From Evernia prunastri (taxonomy: Eukaryota; Ascomycota; Lecanoromycetes; Lecanorales; Parmeliaceae): a stretch of DNA of 64,000 bases. The notes below the pieces were generated by a model. That model was not told where the DNA came from and did no database searches. It saw only the letters and a program-made list of their open reading frames with translations. The stretch covers positions 62,001-126,000 of the forward strand of contig NKYR01000040.1 of the NCBI GenBank assembly GCA_003184365.1, read 5' to 3'. Numbering within the stretch: the stretch's first letter is position 1; each line of letters opens with the position of its first letter. The translations under genes and the position numbers were made by a program. Positions 22,000-32,912 of the stretch are shown here, piece after piece.

Positions 22000-23080
22000 T
22001 TTGGTCATCTCGTCGACTCGATATAGGGTACTATGACTTGATCGTAAAGTCATTGACCAAGATAAAGCGGACTTTGTGCTTGGAGACTTGTTGGAGTATT
22101 TCGATAGCTTTTTCATTGAGTCGCCACCAAACGTCGAATGCTTCCGGAGGTACCCGGATGCTTTGCTTTGTCCAATGATCCAAGATATCAATCGTATAAG
22201 GACTGCCGGTAGTTGTGAAGTGTCCTCAGCTCATCCGACCCTTTCTGCTTCCCCCCCCGCCCCAAAAAACGTCGATCTCCTCAACTTCGCATATTTCGTA
22301 AGACCTTCACCTGTCAAAGGCAAGTCGACATGAAACTTGATAATCAAGTGGGTATGTCTTTTCGAGGAGGCGGAAAACCCCACTACAACATATTGGAGGG
22401 TAATGGGAGCCGGGCTGAACGAGGGACTGTTGCGTTGAACTTTCGAGCTCGTGACCCGGAGCGGAAGGGTTCAGATGTATCATATACAGGTTTTATGATC
22501 GTTTCAACAATCAGACGAAGTCGAATCCTAGGAAAGTCGCACTGTCCTTGGATATACATCCTGTCCGGGGCCTGCCAGTTCTTTTCGAAGTGTGCTTTCT
22601 GAAGTGGTTTGCGCAAATTGAATTCGGGAACGCTGAGAACGTCGGGTCTGGCTCGACTAGGACAGACTAACTATTTCAACGAAGTTTGATGATACAAGGA
22701 TCGAACTTCGGAGGTGATAGAACGTTTCTGACTGCCGTAGACGGAGATGGTGCGACACTCGTTGAACCTCTGAAAGACAGATCCTCCCTAATCATAAGGT
22801 TCTCAGCCGTGTCCATTGGCAGCCCTTATAACAACATCAGCGTCCTTCATTTTCGGAAAGACCTTAGCAGCAGGCTCCCTTTCCCCATTCTTGAGGACGT
22901 AATCACACCACCTCACGAACTGTGAGCAAAGCTCCATGAAGCTGTGGTCGAGGTTGGCCGTTGTGGCATCTTAAAGCCATTCTGGGCGCCGTTTTATGCA
23001 CTGATCAAAGACATGGCCACGATCCGTCACCAACGTCGCCGGTGGCGTTACTCTCGCGCTTGCGATGGGACCGTTGATAG
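22000..23080 (-). pseudogene. Broken gene of unrecognised family
   Basis: Several minus-strand segments have coding-like composition but are split by stops and frame changes. In order: VTPPATLVTDRGHVFDQCIK, then FMELCSQFVRWCDYVLKNG and VFPKMKDADVVIRAANGHG; a frame change to ENLMIREDLSFRG; RMYIQGQCDFPRIRLRLIVE (about 22550); ITLQYVVVGFSASSKRHTHL; and, across a good GTGAAG...GAG intron (22312-22235), GHFTTTGSPYTIDILDHWTK to KVRFILVNDFTIKS (stop at 22045). I do not recognise the family. A TAA within the first block and a TGA after NGHG look like point-mutation stops. Some breaks could be undetected introns, so a divergent live gene is not fully excluded. Confidence 0.4.
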
Positions 23081-24506
23081 GGTCTTGATTTTAATTTCAG
23101 GGACCCTGTGACCGGAGCCCTTTGCAAAATCCGCATTTTCGCATTTATTCGCTTCCATTGTCTCAACATTGATGGTAGCCTCTGAGTATTTGCACGGGTA
23201 CGTGGACTGAGAAATTGTTCGAGGGAAGAGAGAGGTAATAAACGTTTGTTGTTGGAAACCTCACTTTTGCTATTACTTATCAGCAGTAACGATATCCTCG
23301 TTTGTAAGTCCTGTCCATATTTGAGTAAAAAGATTCAATGCGTGTGAACTTGCCAAGGAGAGGCTCGGGGACGAGCATTCTTTGCTGCCAACTTTGAAGT
23401 ACTGATGGAATGTGATTAGAGAATTGTCGAAACATGCCCCTGTTGTCAGAGTGAGGCTCTGTCCCGAGAGCCTGGCTGTAGCTGGGTTGGGCATTGAATG
23501 TGCACTTTGGTGACACATAAGCTGAGTCTCTGCGATCGAGTGTTAATAATGGTATATATGTATTTGTGTACTACTGTGAGTGAAAAGTGCTTTCTGGAAT
23601 CAAACCAGGAGAAAGAAGGCAACGAATACAGTTTGATACGCGAAATTTAACAGAGTTCTCTCATTCCTCCTCAGATCAAGCTCTCAATTGTCGCTGAGGA
23701 GAAAGAGTGACTGCGTGTATCAAGAACGCTGTGCAGCAGATCAAAAGACTCTGAATTATCACGATTCTAATGATGAAATAAGCATTCGATAGTAAAGAGG
23801 TGTAGTTGGTAGCTGGCTACGAGCGTCGTCGCCGCGAACTGTTGACCAGGGGATTCTGTAACGCAGTGTTGAAATACCTTCCCACGAGAGAACCATGTGT
23901 GAGACACAGATTCTGGTGCGCGCAAATCATTCCACACTCCTCGCGTTTCGCATCACGGTAGTAGAAAACGACTCGGAACAGCTTTGTTGAGTGAAGTGCA
24001 GTGACGATCACAGGCAAAAGTGTAAGTGACCGGGAGTGTAATGGCATCAGGTGAGATAGGATCGAGCGATGAAAGCGGAGAGGATTATGTAACGAAGTAG
24101 ACAGTACCTTGGAACACTGCGATCGTAGGTTATCCGAACGTGAATACAGATTGCACAGGCAAGGCTAGAATCTCGATTATTGATGCGGCAAAAGGAAAGG
24201 TAGAATCGTTCTGGTAGGTGGGGAGGGTTAAGTAGTCCGAGAAGCCACCCTAGTGGGCAGTGAATGCAGAGATGAATTTGTTGTCCAAATTGTTGACAGT
24301 GAATGACGCAGGAAACGGTCCTATTCAGTAAAGAGACATCTGCATCCCATAAAGCTGAGTTGATCATTTGTAGCTTAGAAATCATGTTGAGATGGAAACA
24401 ATATTTCTAGCAGAAAGCCTAGGCCCTTCATTAGGTCTTTTTTAAAATGCTTTCAGCTTTCTCCAATGCCTCAAGTCTGACGCCAACATGAGCCTCACTG
24501 CCACTA
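23081..24506. other. Gene-poor region, no feature supported
   Basis: Short frames only; none shows a domain, signal peptide or splice pattern that I can trust. It ends at the 3' side of the DJ-1/PfpI gene. Confidence 0.45.
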
Positions 24507-25321
24507 CTAATTCTTATTAGGCCAAGCCCACGCTCTCACCACTGTCCAAAGCCACCATGCATTGTTACCAACCTTGCTGCTTCCATACTCCTGCGGTCTC
24601 TCACCAACATCAGCCATAGCTAGGATTGCCTCAACTGTAGGACCGGGCCACTTTTCACGGATGTATGCAGCAACCATATCTTGTCCATTCGTGATGCCGG
24701 CTTTGATAAAGATATCTCCTGTCAGCTGGAGGTTTCTCAGCAATACGGCTGAATGGAGACGGTAGACTTACCACTAGCCCAGATGTTTCCATCACTGGTC
24801 CACCTCTTGTCTTCCCAGATTGCCTCCGGGAATTTCTTCTTCAATTCCGGCACCAACGATCTCGGACCAGTAGCCCTCCTTCCGTCCAGAATCCCTGAAT
24901 ACCCAGCGGGGTATACCCCCGTGCAAACAGTCAGCACATCCGTCCCGCTGTCGTAATGGCCCTTGATGAAGCCGTTCAAGGCATCGTTCGGTTTATACGC
25001 GAAAGGGTCGGGTCCGGGTATCAGTAGGATATCCAGCGTCTTCCCGCCGCCTTGCTTGGTAGGAGCGCAGATCTTATCGGAGATGGAGGCATCAACGCGC
25101 AATCCTGCATTTGCGGTACATTGGTGGAGCGTGTCGGGCCCGGCTTGGCTGATGTAGAGGATGTCTATGGGAATGGCACCGGCTTTGAGAGGGGCGGGAA
25201 AAGGGAGGGCGGAAAGATACGACTCGGACAGCATGCCGAAGATATCGATGGGGGAAAGGTCGAGGACTTGGACGACGTCGATGAGGAGGACGCCGATGCG
25301 GGTTGTGGGTTTGGGAGCCAT
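24507..25321 (-). CDS. DJ-1/PfpI family protein
   Basis: Two exons, 25321-24772 and 24718-24507, are separated by a 53-base GTAAGT...CAG intron (253 residues). The fold is that of class I glutamine amidotransferase-like DJ-1/PfpI proteins: an N-terminal RIGVLLIDVVQVLDLSPIDI strand and helix, an ILLIPGPDP strand, and the nucleophile elbow VLTVCTGVYPAGYSGILDG with the likely reactive cysteine at residue 133. A WTSDGNIWASGDIFIKAG region follows, corresponding to the family's ASGxxAGID segment; the intron falls within it. Fungal members are cytosolic and variously act as glyoxalases, isonitrile hydratase-like enzymes or stress proteins; which applies here cannot be told. The ATG at 25321 was chosen because upstream codons in frame lack an ATG. 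Confidence 0.9.
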
Positions 25322-26624
25322 AGCTGAGGCTGACAATTGGGAGGGAGATAAGCTGGTTTGGAAGTACTCGATGTTGTTCGTGGTTGGGAAGGAGATTGAT
25401 CTTTACATAGTATATCAACCGTCTCGGGTCGGCGTTTGGAAAGCCCGGACTGGGAAGTGACTGCCACGGCGATTAGGCAGCACTTCCAGGACAACAAGGT
25501 GTATGTGTGGGCGGACGGATAGGAGTCTTGATGTTAGCGCATCCCTTTTCGCATACCCATATCCTTGAAGACGATGTGGGATGCTTTCAGTAAATATTCA
25601 GGCAGCACAATACCAGTGGACAAGAAAGTCTCATGGATGTATGAGAATAAAAGCCAAAAAGCCACAAAGTCGTTCCTTCCGTTTCTTTTTATGCTGCTGA
25701 AGGTGGAACTCAGAAGGAAGAAGCAAGAGTTGAGAATCCCAAATTGCGAACTAGGCAGCCATATTCGATTGGACAACAATGGTCCACCAACAAGCCACAG
25801 GTGTCCACGGCGCTTTTGACAAGCTAAATGCAAAGGATTGTTCTTCTCATGCACGCCCACGTTCTATCGCTTTATTACCTCTTCCTGGCCTAGAGTGGAA
25901 CGGTATGCTGTCAGAGCCAGCAAAACTTGCTCAATCGGCGCCCATGCCGCAGCTATCATGAGATTAGTGACGTTGCTCTATCTTTGAGCAAGGCTGTCTC
26001 CATTCGCCCGCATAAAAACAGTATGCTGGAAAATCTACTTGCATCATGGTGTCCTGCAAGAAAAATCAGTAATACAGCCAGCCAAGAGGCAGGCCGAGGG
26101 GCTCGTGGTAGAGTACGAATAAATTGTACTCTACCCAAGGAACAGCGTATTTGTCATCCCGCTTTGCAATCATGCTTCATGCCAAGGGTTTGTCGGCTGA
26201 GGGATGGCTTGACCAAAACATCACTGCTGGAGAATGGTGGAAGTAGACCTAAAAGCAGCGTAGATCAAAAAAAATGAGCACTATCGGGATAGGATCTCTC
26301 ACGTCTCCGTGCATGGCCTACCTTCATCGATGGTAAACCGGGAGTACTTCAGTCACATAGTCAACACGGAGCCCCAATGCAGTGGTAACATCCGGCGATA
26401 TCTTCGACAACAACGTCGTTCCGCGCGCGTCAGAATTTCAGTGTCACTGCTCACCACGCTTCGGCCGAGAAATTATAATACAGACGAGTGAGAGAGGTGA
26501 AGCAAACGAAGTAGGCGTCCGATTAGGACTACCGAGCACAAATCATACACGGTGAGTGAGTGATTAAGCATACGTCAATCCGCTCTCAGGACTAAATCAA
26601 AGCTTCTAACACCGACCACCTCCT
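25322..26624. other. Intergenic, no feature supported
   Basis: Upstream of the DJ-1/PfpI gene and downstream of the cysteine-rich secreted protein gene. Short open frames on both strands (25534-26277) show no family features. A minus-strand frame at 26138-25956 has a hydrophobic stretch but nothing else. Confidence 0.45.
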
Positions 26625-29600
26625 CTAAGACTTGCAGACGCATACGTAGCTCGGAAGCGAGGCCCCAAACAAATCTTCTATCGCTGTACAGGCTCGAGGG
26701 AAACATCTCTCGTCACAGTCATCTTGGTCATCATAAAAAGCCTCATTATCGCACCAGCTACTGATGGCATTCGGTACAACTGCCGCCGCACTGCTTCTGG
26801 GGCTAGTCGTCGTCGCGCCCGTGCGCAACTCCGTCGTATATATCCCCGTGACGGAGGGTGTCCAGGTCGGCGTTGGCTGTGTCGTGTAGTCGCAGTCTGT
26901 GATGGCGCTACCGCCGGATGCGGTGGCGCTGTGGGTTAGCAGCGGGGCGTAGGCGGCTGAGACGGAGGGACCACCGGCGCAAAAACAGTAGTCTTCTGTG
27001 CCCTTGGGGAACTTGACATCGTTGGCGGCGCTAGAGTAGCGGTTTTCAAGTTAGTGGGTTGTGGGGCGGGCGGCGTTGTGAGGTACTCGGACTCACATCT
27101 CGTAGGCACAACCGGAGATGCCGTTCTGGCCTGGTACTACCGCAGTTGGGGTACCGGTCGGCGTTGGGTTGATCGTGCTGGAAGGCAGTACGCTGTAGTC
27201 GCAATTCCCTGACGCGCTCCCGCTCGCCGTGGCGCCAGACGTGGGGGGGATGGTGGGGTAGGTGGAGTTGGGGCCGCAGTCGCACCAGAATTGCTGGGGT
27301 CCGTAATATAGGTCCCCGTCGTACATGCAGTCGGGGGCCGGGGTCGACGTAGTAGCAGCGGAACGCGAACTTGTGGCAAATCGGGTGAGGGTTGGAGATG
27401 TGGTGTTCAGCGGGAATGTCTTCGATCGGACACTAAATGCGGAAGCTGAGGCGTTGGTGGCGGTCGTCGACGCTGGAAGACTGGTTGGGGACGATGTCCC
27501 GTTGGCGGTGATGGAGACGTTGAGGCCGCCGGTGAGGGTTGTGTACATCCAGTCTGGATCGCCTGCTGATAGCATTCCAAGGATCTGTTGTTGCAGTGCG
27601 GCCCATGCTGGGTTGTAGTAGTCGGCGATGGAACTGGTGGCCATGATGAAACAATCACATGCTTCATACTTACCCTGCAACTCGAGAGTATCAGTTCCGC
27701 TCAAGACTTATGTGCATAGCTTTGTGTTTACCTCTCCGCACTGCCCGCTTTGGCCTCCATTGCAGTCCTCATTGGTGCACAAAGGCTGGATATTCTCTAT
27801 CAGAAACTCGCGTCTTCGTAGGAAGATACGGGCACCTACGGCATCGATTCCCTCAGGGCAGCCCATCTTACAGTCACAGCCTTTTTGCGATCCCACTGTG
27901 CACTTCCCATCTTCGCCCTCACATTTGTCGTCCTTACAATCGGGCTGATACTCTCCCTCCGTGCAAGCGTCCTGACACATGCACCCCTGATGTGGCGGCT
28001 CTTGGCACCAGCCGTCCACTCCTCCACAGTCGGAGCACTTGATGTCTTGAGGGTTTCCGCACTGTTCTTCCGGATTTGGGGTTCCAGGGGGCTAAGTCAT
28101 ATGGAATTGAGCTCACGCCACGCTGATCAGGGATGTAAGACTCACCGGTGGAAGAAACCCTGCAGCGGGAGGGGGGATGGGAATGGGTATGATAGGGATA
28201 CCGTTGACCCTAAAACATTTTCAATTGCCAGGTTGTTATGTTTAGGAGCAAGGGAGCTCACGCTGAGGTCGCTGCTGGTGCTGTGGGTATCAGTGAAGTA
28301 GGTTCCGGGAGAGGTCCTGTTATGTAAACCAACGAGGAAGAACCAGACGCCTGAGATGACGTTGGCGAAGAACCAGACACCGGAGGGTACCTTGATGAAT
28401 GCATAGAACCAGGTGCCTGAGAGGACGTTGACGAAGAATCAGACAACGGAAAAAAAGCCGATGAAAGCGTAGAACCAGGCTTTGAGGAGACCGTAGTCGT
28501 TAAAGACGAGCTTTTATTCGCGGACGAAGAGGTAGAGAAAGTCTCGATTAGACTTGCTGGCAGTCCAGGGTCACCCGAAGTATTGATAATTTCAGTCGTA
28601 TCTGCCGGAAGGTCCGAAGCTACGTACGGGGGATGCGAGGTGAGAATCACCGGCTCGTCACCACTAAGGGTTAGTGTAGTCGCTGTAGGTGCCGGAGGGT
28701 CTTCTCCAGGTGTCGGATCGCATTTACAATTGATTCCTAGGGGCATTGTCAATTAATGCTCTCAAGTCTACTCGACCGTTGTAATTCTGTGCTCCGGTGC
28801 GCAAAGGCCCCAAGGTAGTCTAGACCTAACTGAGCGATTGGAATGTTGGTTCGAACTGACCACAGCCACCTTTGGGACATCCAGGCCCTTGAGCACCACT
28901 GACAAGTATGTTATCACATATACCCTCGTAGTACACGTCGCCGCCACACTTGGGATCCGAGCACTTTTGCATAGGCAGGCCGTAGCTCTCTGGACAGTCT
29001 GTTTCTGTGTTACTTCTAAAAATTGACCTCAAATACCTAGCTCCCAAAACCCTTAAGGGGGTATGTATGGATTTGCTAAGAAAGCGAAAGTGGAAAGCAG
29101 AGATCGACTGAAATGCGTTGCCGACTTACAGATACCGATGAATTGCAACGTCTTGACCGGACCATTGTATTGCATCTAAAGATTTTTCCACCATCAGCAA
29201 TCGATGACTACGTGTGCGAAAGTTCAGGTCTGAAGGCTAGATCCCAACTTTGCCTAGGATATCACCAATCTCAAATCGGACTCACATCGGGACGGCATCT
29301 GCAAAATATACCGCAGCCGCCCTGAAAATGACAGAATCGATCTTGCAGGCCATTCAAACTAGGACTAGTCAGGACGCAGAAAGATGAAATTGCGAGCGAC
29401 GAAGATTTACCGAATGTTGTCGCAAATTCCTTTCTCTTTGGAGTCTCCTCCGCAATCTGAACAGTACTGAGGTGGGTCCCCGAAGAATTCCGGACACGGA
29501 TTAACAATGAATTGTGCCTGCCGCTTTTCCAGACTTGAAGCATCCCTTGGTACGTGATAGGACTCATAGTACGCGACATTAGAGCAGGCGGAGACGCCGA

Positions 29601-29640
29601 GGAATACAGCTGCTAGGCAAAATCGAAGAATGGGTTGCAT
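26625..29640 (-). CDS. Large cysteine-rich secreted multidomain protein, eight exons
   Basis: Exons in transcription order: 29640-29411, 29358-29282, 28998-28861, 28736-28262, 28209-28146, 28091-27732, 27674-27097 and 27030-26625 (2328 bases, 775 residues). It starts with a signal peptide (MQPILRFCLAAVFLGVSACS) and a Kex2-like Lys-Arg. Repeated cysteine modules follow: PQYCSDCGGDSKEKGICDN with GGCGIFCRCRPD; then KCSDPKCGGDVYYEGICDN with CPKGGCGINCKCDPTPG. A long Ser/Thr/Pro mucin-like linker leads to CSDCGGVDGWC and a KCTVGSQKGCDCK module. The C-terminal region has DPDWMYTTLTGG, QFWCDCGPNSTYPT, DYCFCAGGP and a final SYVCVCKS. This is an extracellular or wall-associated protein of unknown role. 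The exon 2 to 3 join is the weakest: the strong GTGAGT donor at 29285 is out of phase, so a GTCCGA donor four bases downstream is assumed, or a tiny exon is missing. Confidence 0.78.
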
Positions 29641-30458
29641 GTTCGTGTTTTGCTCAATAACTGGGGGTATGCGGCAAAGACGAAAGAAGATATACTCTAT
29701 GGCTAGAGGCAATGATTGGGACAATGATGATAGGATACCTCTAAGTGTCTCTTGAGGATATTGTGAACTTCTGTTTGTCTCACAACAGGTGGTCAACGGC
29801 GATACGGAACATGGCTGTCACGGCAAAGACTACTATTGCCAAGCTCCCTATAGTCGTTTCAAGTGGATGTTATTTAATATCGCATTGCCCTCCCCGAGGT
29901 TACGTAGGTCCATGGAACGGAATTGTAGTAGTATTCTCATAGTGGGACAGACTCTTCTTATCATCACAAGTCGCGCAGAGAGTACCGCACTACCGGCAGA
30001 TCTTTTGCCCGTGTCTTCTCTACTCATCAAACTGAAACCGCGAGCAGTAATAAGCGTCGTAAAAAGTTTTTTCCTGTTGTTGTTGGACACCGCGATTCCA
30101 ACCGCCAAGGCTAATTTAGTCGTGGTTGTATGTCGCGCTCACTCGACCCAAAACTTTGTTGTCGCGGCTTTGCTTGGAATATTTCGGCGCTCGATATATG
30201 TCCACGGGGCAGAGCTTGAGGTTGCACGAGGACCTCGGTGTGCCTTCATAATATTACTAAGGTAGGCTATTGTTAATGTTGCTTGGCTTGGTCTTATCAC
30301 CCTTCGAATGGTATACTAGCAAAGCACCTGCCATCCTTCTCCGCCCGTTATCGACGTTGAAATGCAAGTTCCAGACCTCCAGCCAATTGAACCAATAAGT
30401 CAGACATGCGCGCTGATGGTCGTGATCACTCTCAACATATAGTTCTTCACCGCCAAAG
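29641..30458. other. Divergent intergenic region between two secreted-protein genes
   Basis: This 818-base region probably holds the promoters of the cysteine-rich protein gene (leftward) and metalloprotease copy A (rightward). No open frame with a recognisable feature. Confidence 0.5.
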
Positions 30459-31792
30459 ATGCTCTTGTATTTGCAGTCCAAGCACATTGCGTTCCTGCTA
30501 TTCTGTCTCTCACCCAGACTTGCAGCTGTCGGCGCCTATTACGTTCACTCCAGCTGCGCTTCGGTCCCGATGTTTAGTCAGTACATTCCAAGAACTTTCG
30601 ACTTTGCATCTACGACCGTCTCCCTATACGATAACCAGAACTCGTTCTTGAAGACATTTGGAGACGAAATTTTCTTGGATAACACGCAAGACAAATCGAT
30701 CAGTGGGTTTCGTTTTCCAACCAAAGATGTGTGAAACCTCACTTATGGAGGGCAGATAATTTGAGAGGTCTCTCGAAAATCAGTACCTTCAAGGGCTTAG
30801 CGGACTTCCCCCTTCGGGAGCTGCGCAACACGGATGAAGTGGTATGTGATTGAGGTTCTTCACATATCTCTATTCCATGTCCTTTCGCCACATGTTTGTC
30901 TTATTGAGCGTGTATAGATATTCGTCTGCGGTATTTCAGACCTACAGGATCGAACATCCGAAGATGGTACAGGCGTACATCACCTAAGCCCAGTCCTTAA
31001 TTATGTCGAACCCGATAGCAGTAATTACGACCGTTGCGTAAATGGCCCAGCGACGGGCGATGAACGCGTCGTTGCGGCCATAAAAACGGCGTTCGGGTCA
31101 GATATGCCTGGTATGATTTGCTCGTCCCTTTACAGTTTCTCCGTGTACTCGTGAGGCCAATGACATATCTAGAGGTGATTCGATATTGCCCCTACTGGCT
31201 AAGTCTCCTGGCAAAACAAATATGGCAATCAGTCGAACAGATCAACCCTCAGTACGTATGACCATCATGAAAGGAATTATTCACATCTCATTCCCAATCT
31301 CTTTCGTACATAATGAAAGCTTAGATTTGCTGATTTGTTGCTGCCTAGTTGGCTCGTCGATGTCTCTCCTCAGGCAAGTAGGCATTTTCTTCTCTCTAGT
31401 CTTATTAAGTCCCGCAGCAGAACACTTTGCCTCACAGAAAGACTAATTACCACCGTATTCAGGCGCTCGCCATGTTCAGAGCCCATTACAAGACCCCAAT
31501 CGACATGGCTGCGGCCTTTGAGACTCTGACGCTTCATGAACTCGGACATACGCGGGCGGGTGGTAGCACCATCGATATCTATTCTGCACCTGGACTTGAT
31601 ATAGTAGGTCGAAGTGGGTGGCTTTACCTCAGATCTTTAGGGGCACTGGCGTGGAAGAGTGCGGAAGGGGTAGCGTACCATGGACTCTGCGGTTATCTGA
31701 TTGCGAAGAAGGGGCTCTTACCGCTCGCAGATGGGACGCTTGTTCCTATTGCGCAACCAACAGGTGCGCAGCCAAGCGCACTAACCAGATGA
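30459..31792 (+). CDS. Secreted HExxH metalloprotease-like protein, copy A
   Basis: Six exons: 30459-30702, 30756-30841, 30918-31110, 31173-31251, 31349-31373 and 31463-31792 (957 bases, 318 residues, all phases agree). A hydrophobic N-terminus (HIAFLLFCLSPRLAAVGA) suggests secretion. The zinc-binding HELGH lies at residues 234-238 in TLTLHELGHTRAGG, and a WKSAEGVAYHG segment follows at the place of the Asn-Ala-Asp/Glu-x-Tyr strand of M35/LysM-type fungal metallopeptidases. Intron 5 is GC-AG: the donor is CAG|GCAAGT, the standard GC-donor consensus, and only this join restores phase. Copy B at 35459 shares the N-terminal TTVSL(Y/F)D(N/K)QN block, the VCG(I/F)S strand, the (R/S)-(Y/F)CP helix and the WLVD motif. 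The substrate is unknown; the M35-like placement is inference. Confidence 0.8.
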
Positions 31793-32082
31793 AGGCTACG
31801 ATGAGGGACTGAGGTGGCGATGTCAATACATCCGCGCACTCACCGGCTTCTGAAACTGATGAGGTGACGCAGTTGTCCTTGTACGATGTAAGATGTCATT
31901 ATCTTATAACAGTAATGAGAAGCTAATTTCGAACATAGTGACGGGTATTACTCGTGTCCTTGCGGATACAGAATTACGACAATTTTATGCTGAACGCTAC
32001 ATGTTTGTTGAAAACTTGAGACGTCATCCAGGACACCAAAAAATAATCTCCAGAACGCTACCTTGCGAAGAGGCAGTCCTCT

Positions 32083-32912
32083 TCAAGTCGATACAGTGTA
32101 GTGTAGATTGTCAATCTTCAAAGCCACCAGACTGGGGTTCTGCACGATCGTGACATTGTAAAGCGCCTGGTAGAAGGTGGATGGGAGAACAGCATGGATC
32201 ATTGGCACTGGTGTAAGCGGCTTGACAGGTGGCGTGAATGTGAATGACGCGAGCGCGACCTCTTTATCATCTTTGGCTTCGAAACCGGCGACAGTGATGG
32301 TGCATCTAGTAGATCGATCTAGTTAGCAGTGGTAAAAATCCACGGCTGTTTCAGATATTGGAGGTATTCCTCTCATTGTGCTAAAAACATGAAGATGTGC
32401 ACATGGGTCTTCGTAAAGGGTAGAGGGGCGAAAGTCCTACTGTGTGGCGAGCGCTGCGGTTCCTTCGTCTGTGCGCGCAACGCAGCCGAAATAGAAGTCT
32501 AAGAGACTGAAAGACTTGTAGGGTTTGGCAACGATGAATGAAGGCGTGCCATTCGTCAATTGCGTGTCCGGACTTGTCAGCGCGCTGTTTGGTGGTGATT
32601 GGTCGGCGACGCCGCCAATCGCTACGCCAGGCGTGGTGGCCCCACCGACCACCCAAGCGTTATAGATCAAATCCTTGTATGTACCGACTGGGGGCTCCAG
32701 TGTGGGGGGAGAGGCGAGATCATCATACTGTCCACAACTCAGTCTCTGGCTTGGTAAACGGATTTGGGGGGGGGGAAAGGGGATGGTTTTAGACGGGCAG
32801 ATTCCTTCTTTAACAGAGCACTTACTGTGGCATTTTGCACGATAATGGTACTAGAAACGTAGCTTGATAGTAGAAGGAGACAGGGAAAAAGCCGGATGTC
32901 TTGGAACTTCAT
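32083..32912 (-). CDS. Small secreted protein of a fungal family of unknown function
   Basis: Three exons, 32912-32826, 32727-32441 and 32305-32083, in phase (597 bases, 198 residues). A signal peptide (MKFQDIRLFPCLLLLSSYVSS) is followed by a compact domain with the recurring order YKDLIYNAW, ADQSPPNS, a SFSLLDFYFGCVAR strand with one cysteine, then QCTITVAGFEAKD with the second cysteine, FTFTPPV and a final LPSTFYQALYNVTIV strand. I know this layout (LIYNGF..., QSPPN, SF-L-S-YFGC, CT-TV-GF) from many ascomycete secreted proteins without assigned function. The two cysteines probably form one disulfide. It lies between the two metalloprotease paralogues, on the opposite strand. Confidence 0.88.
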
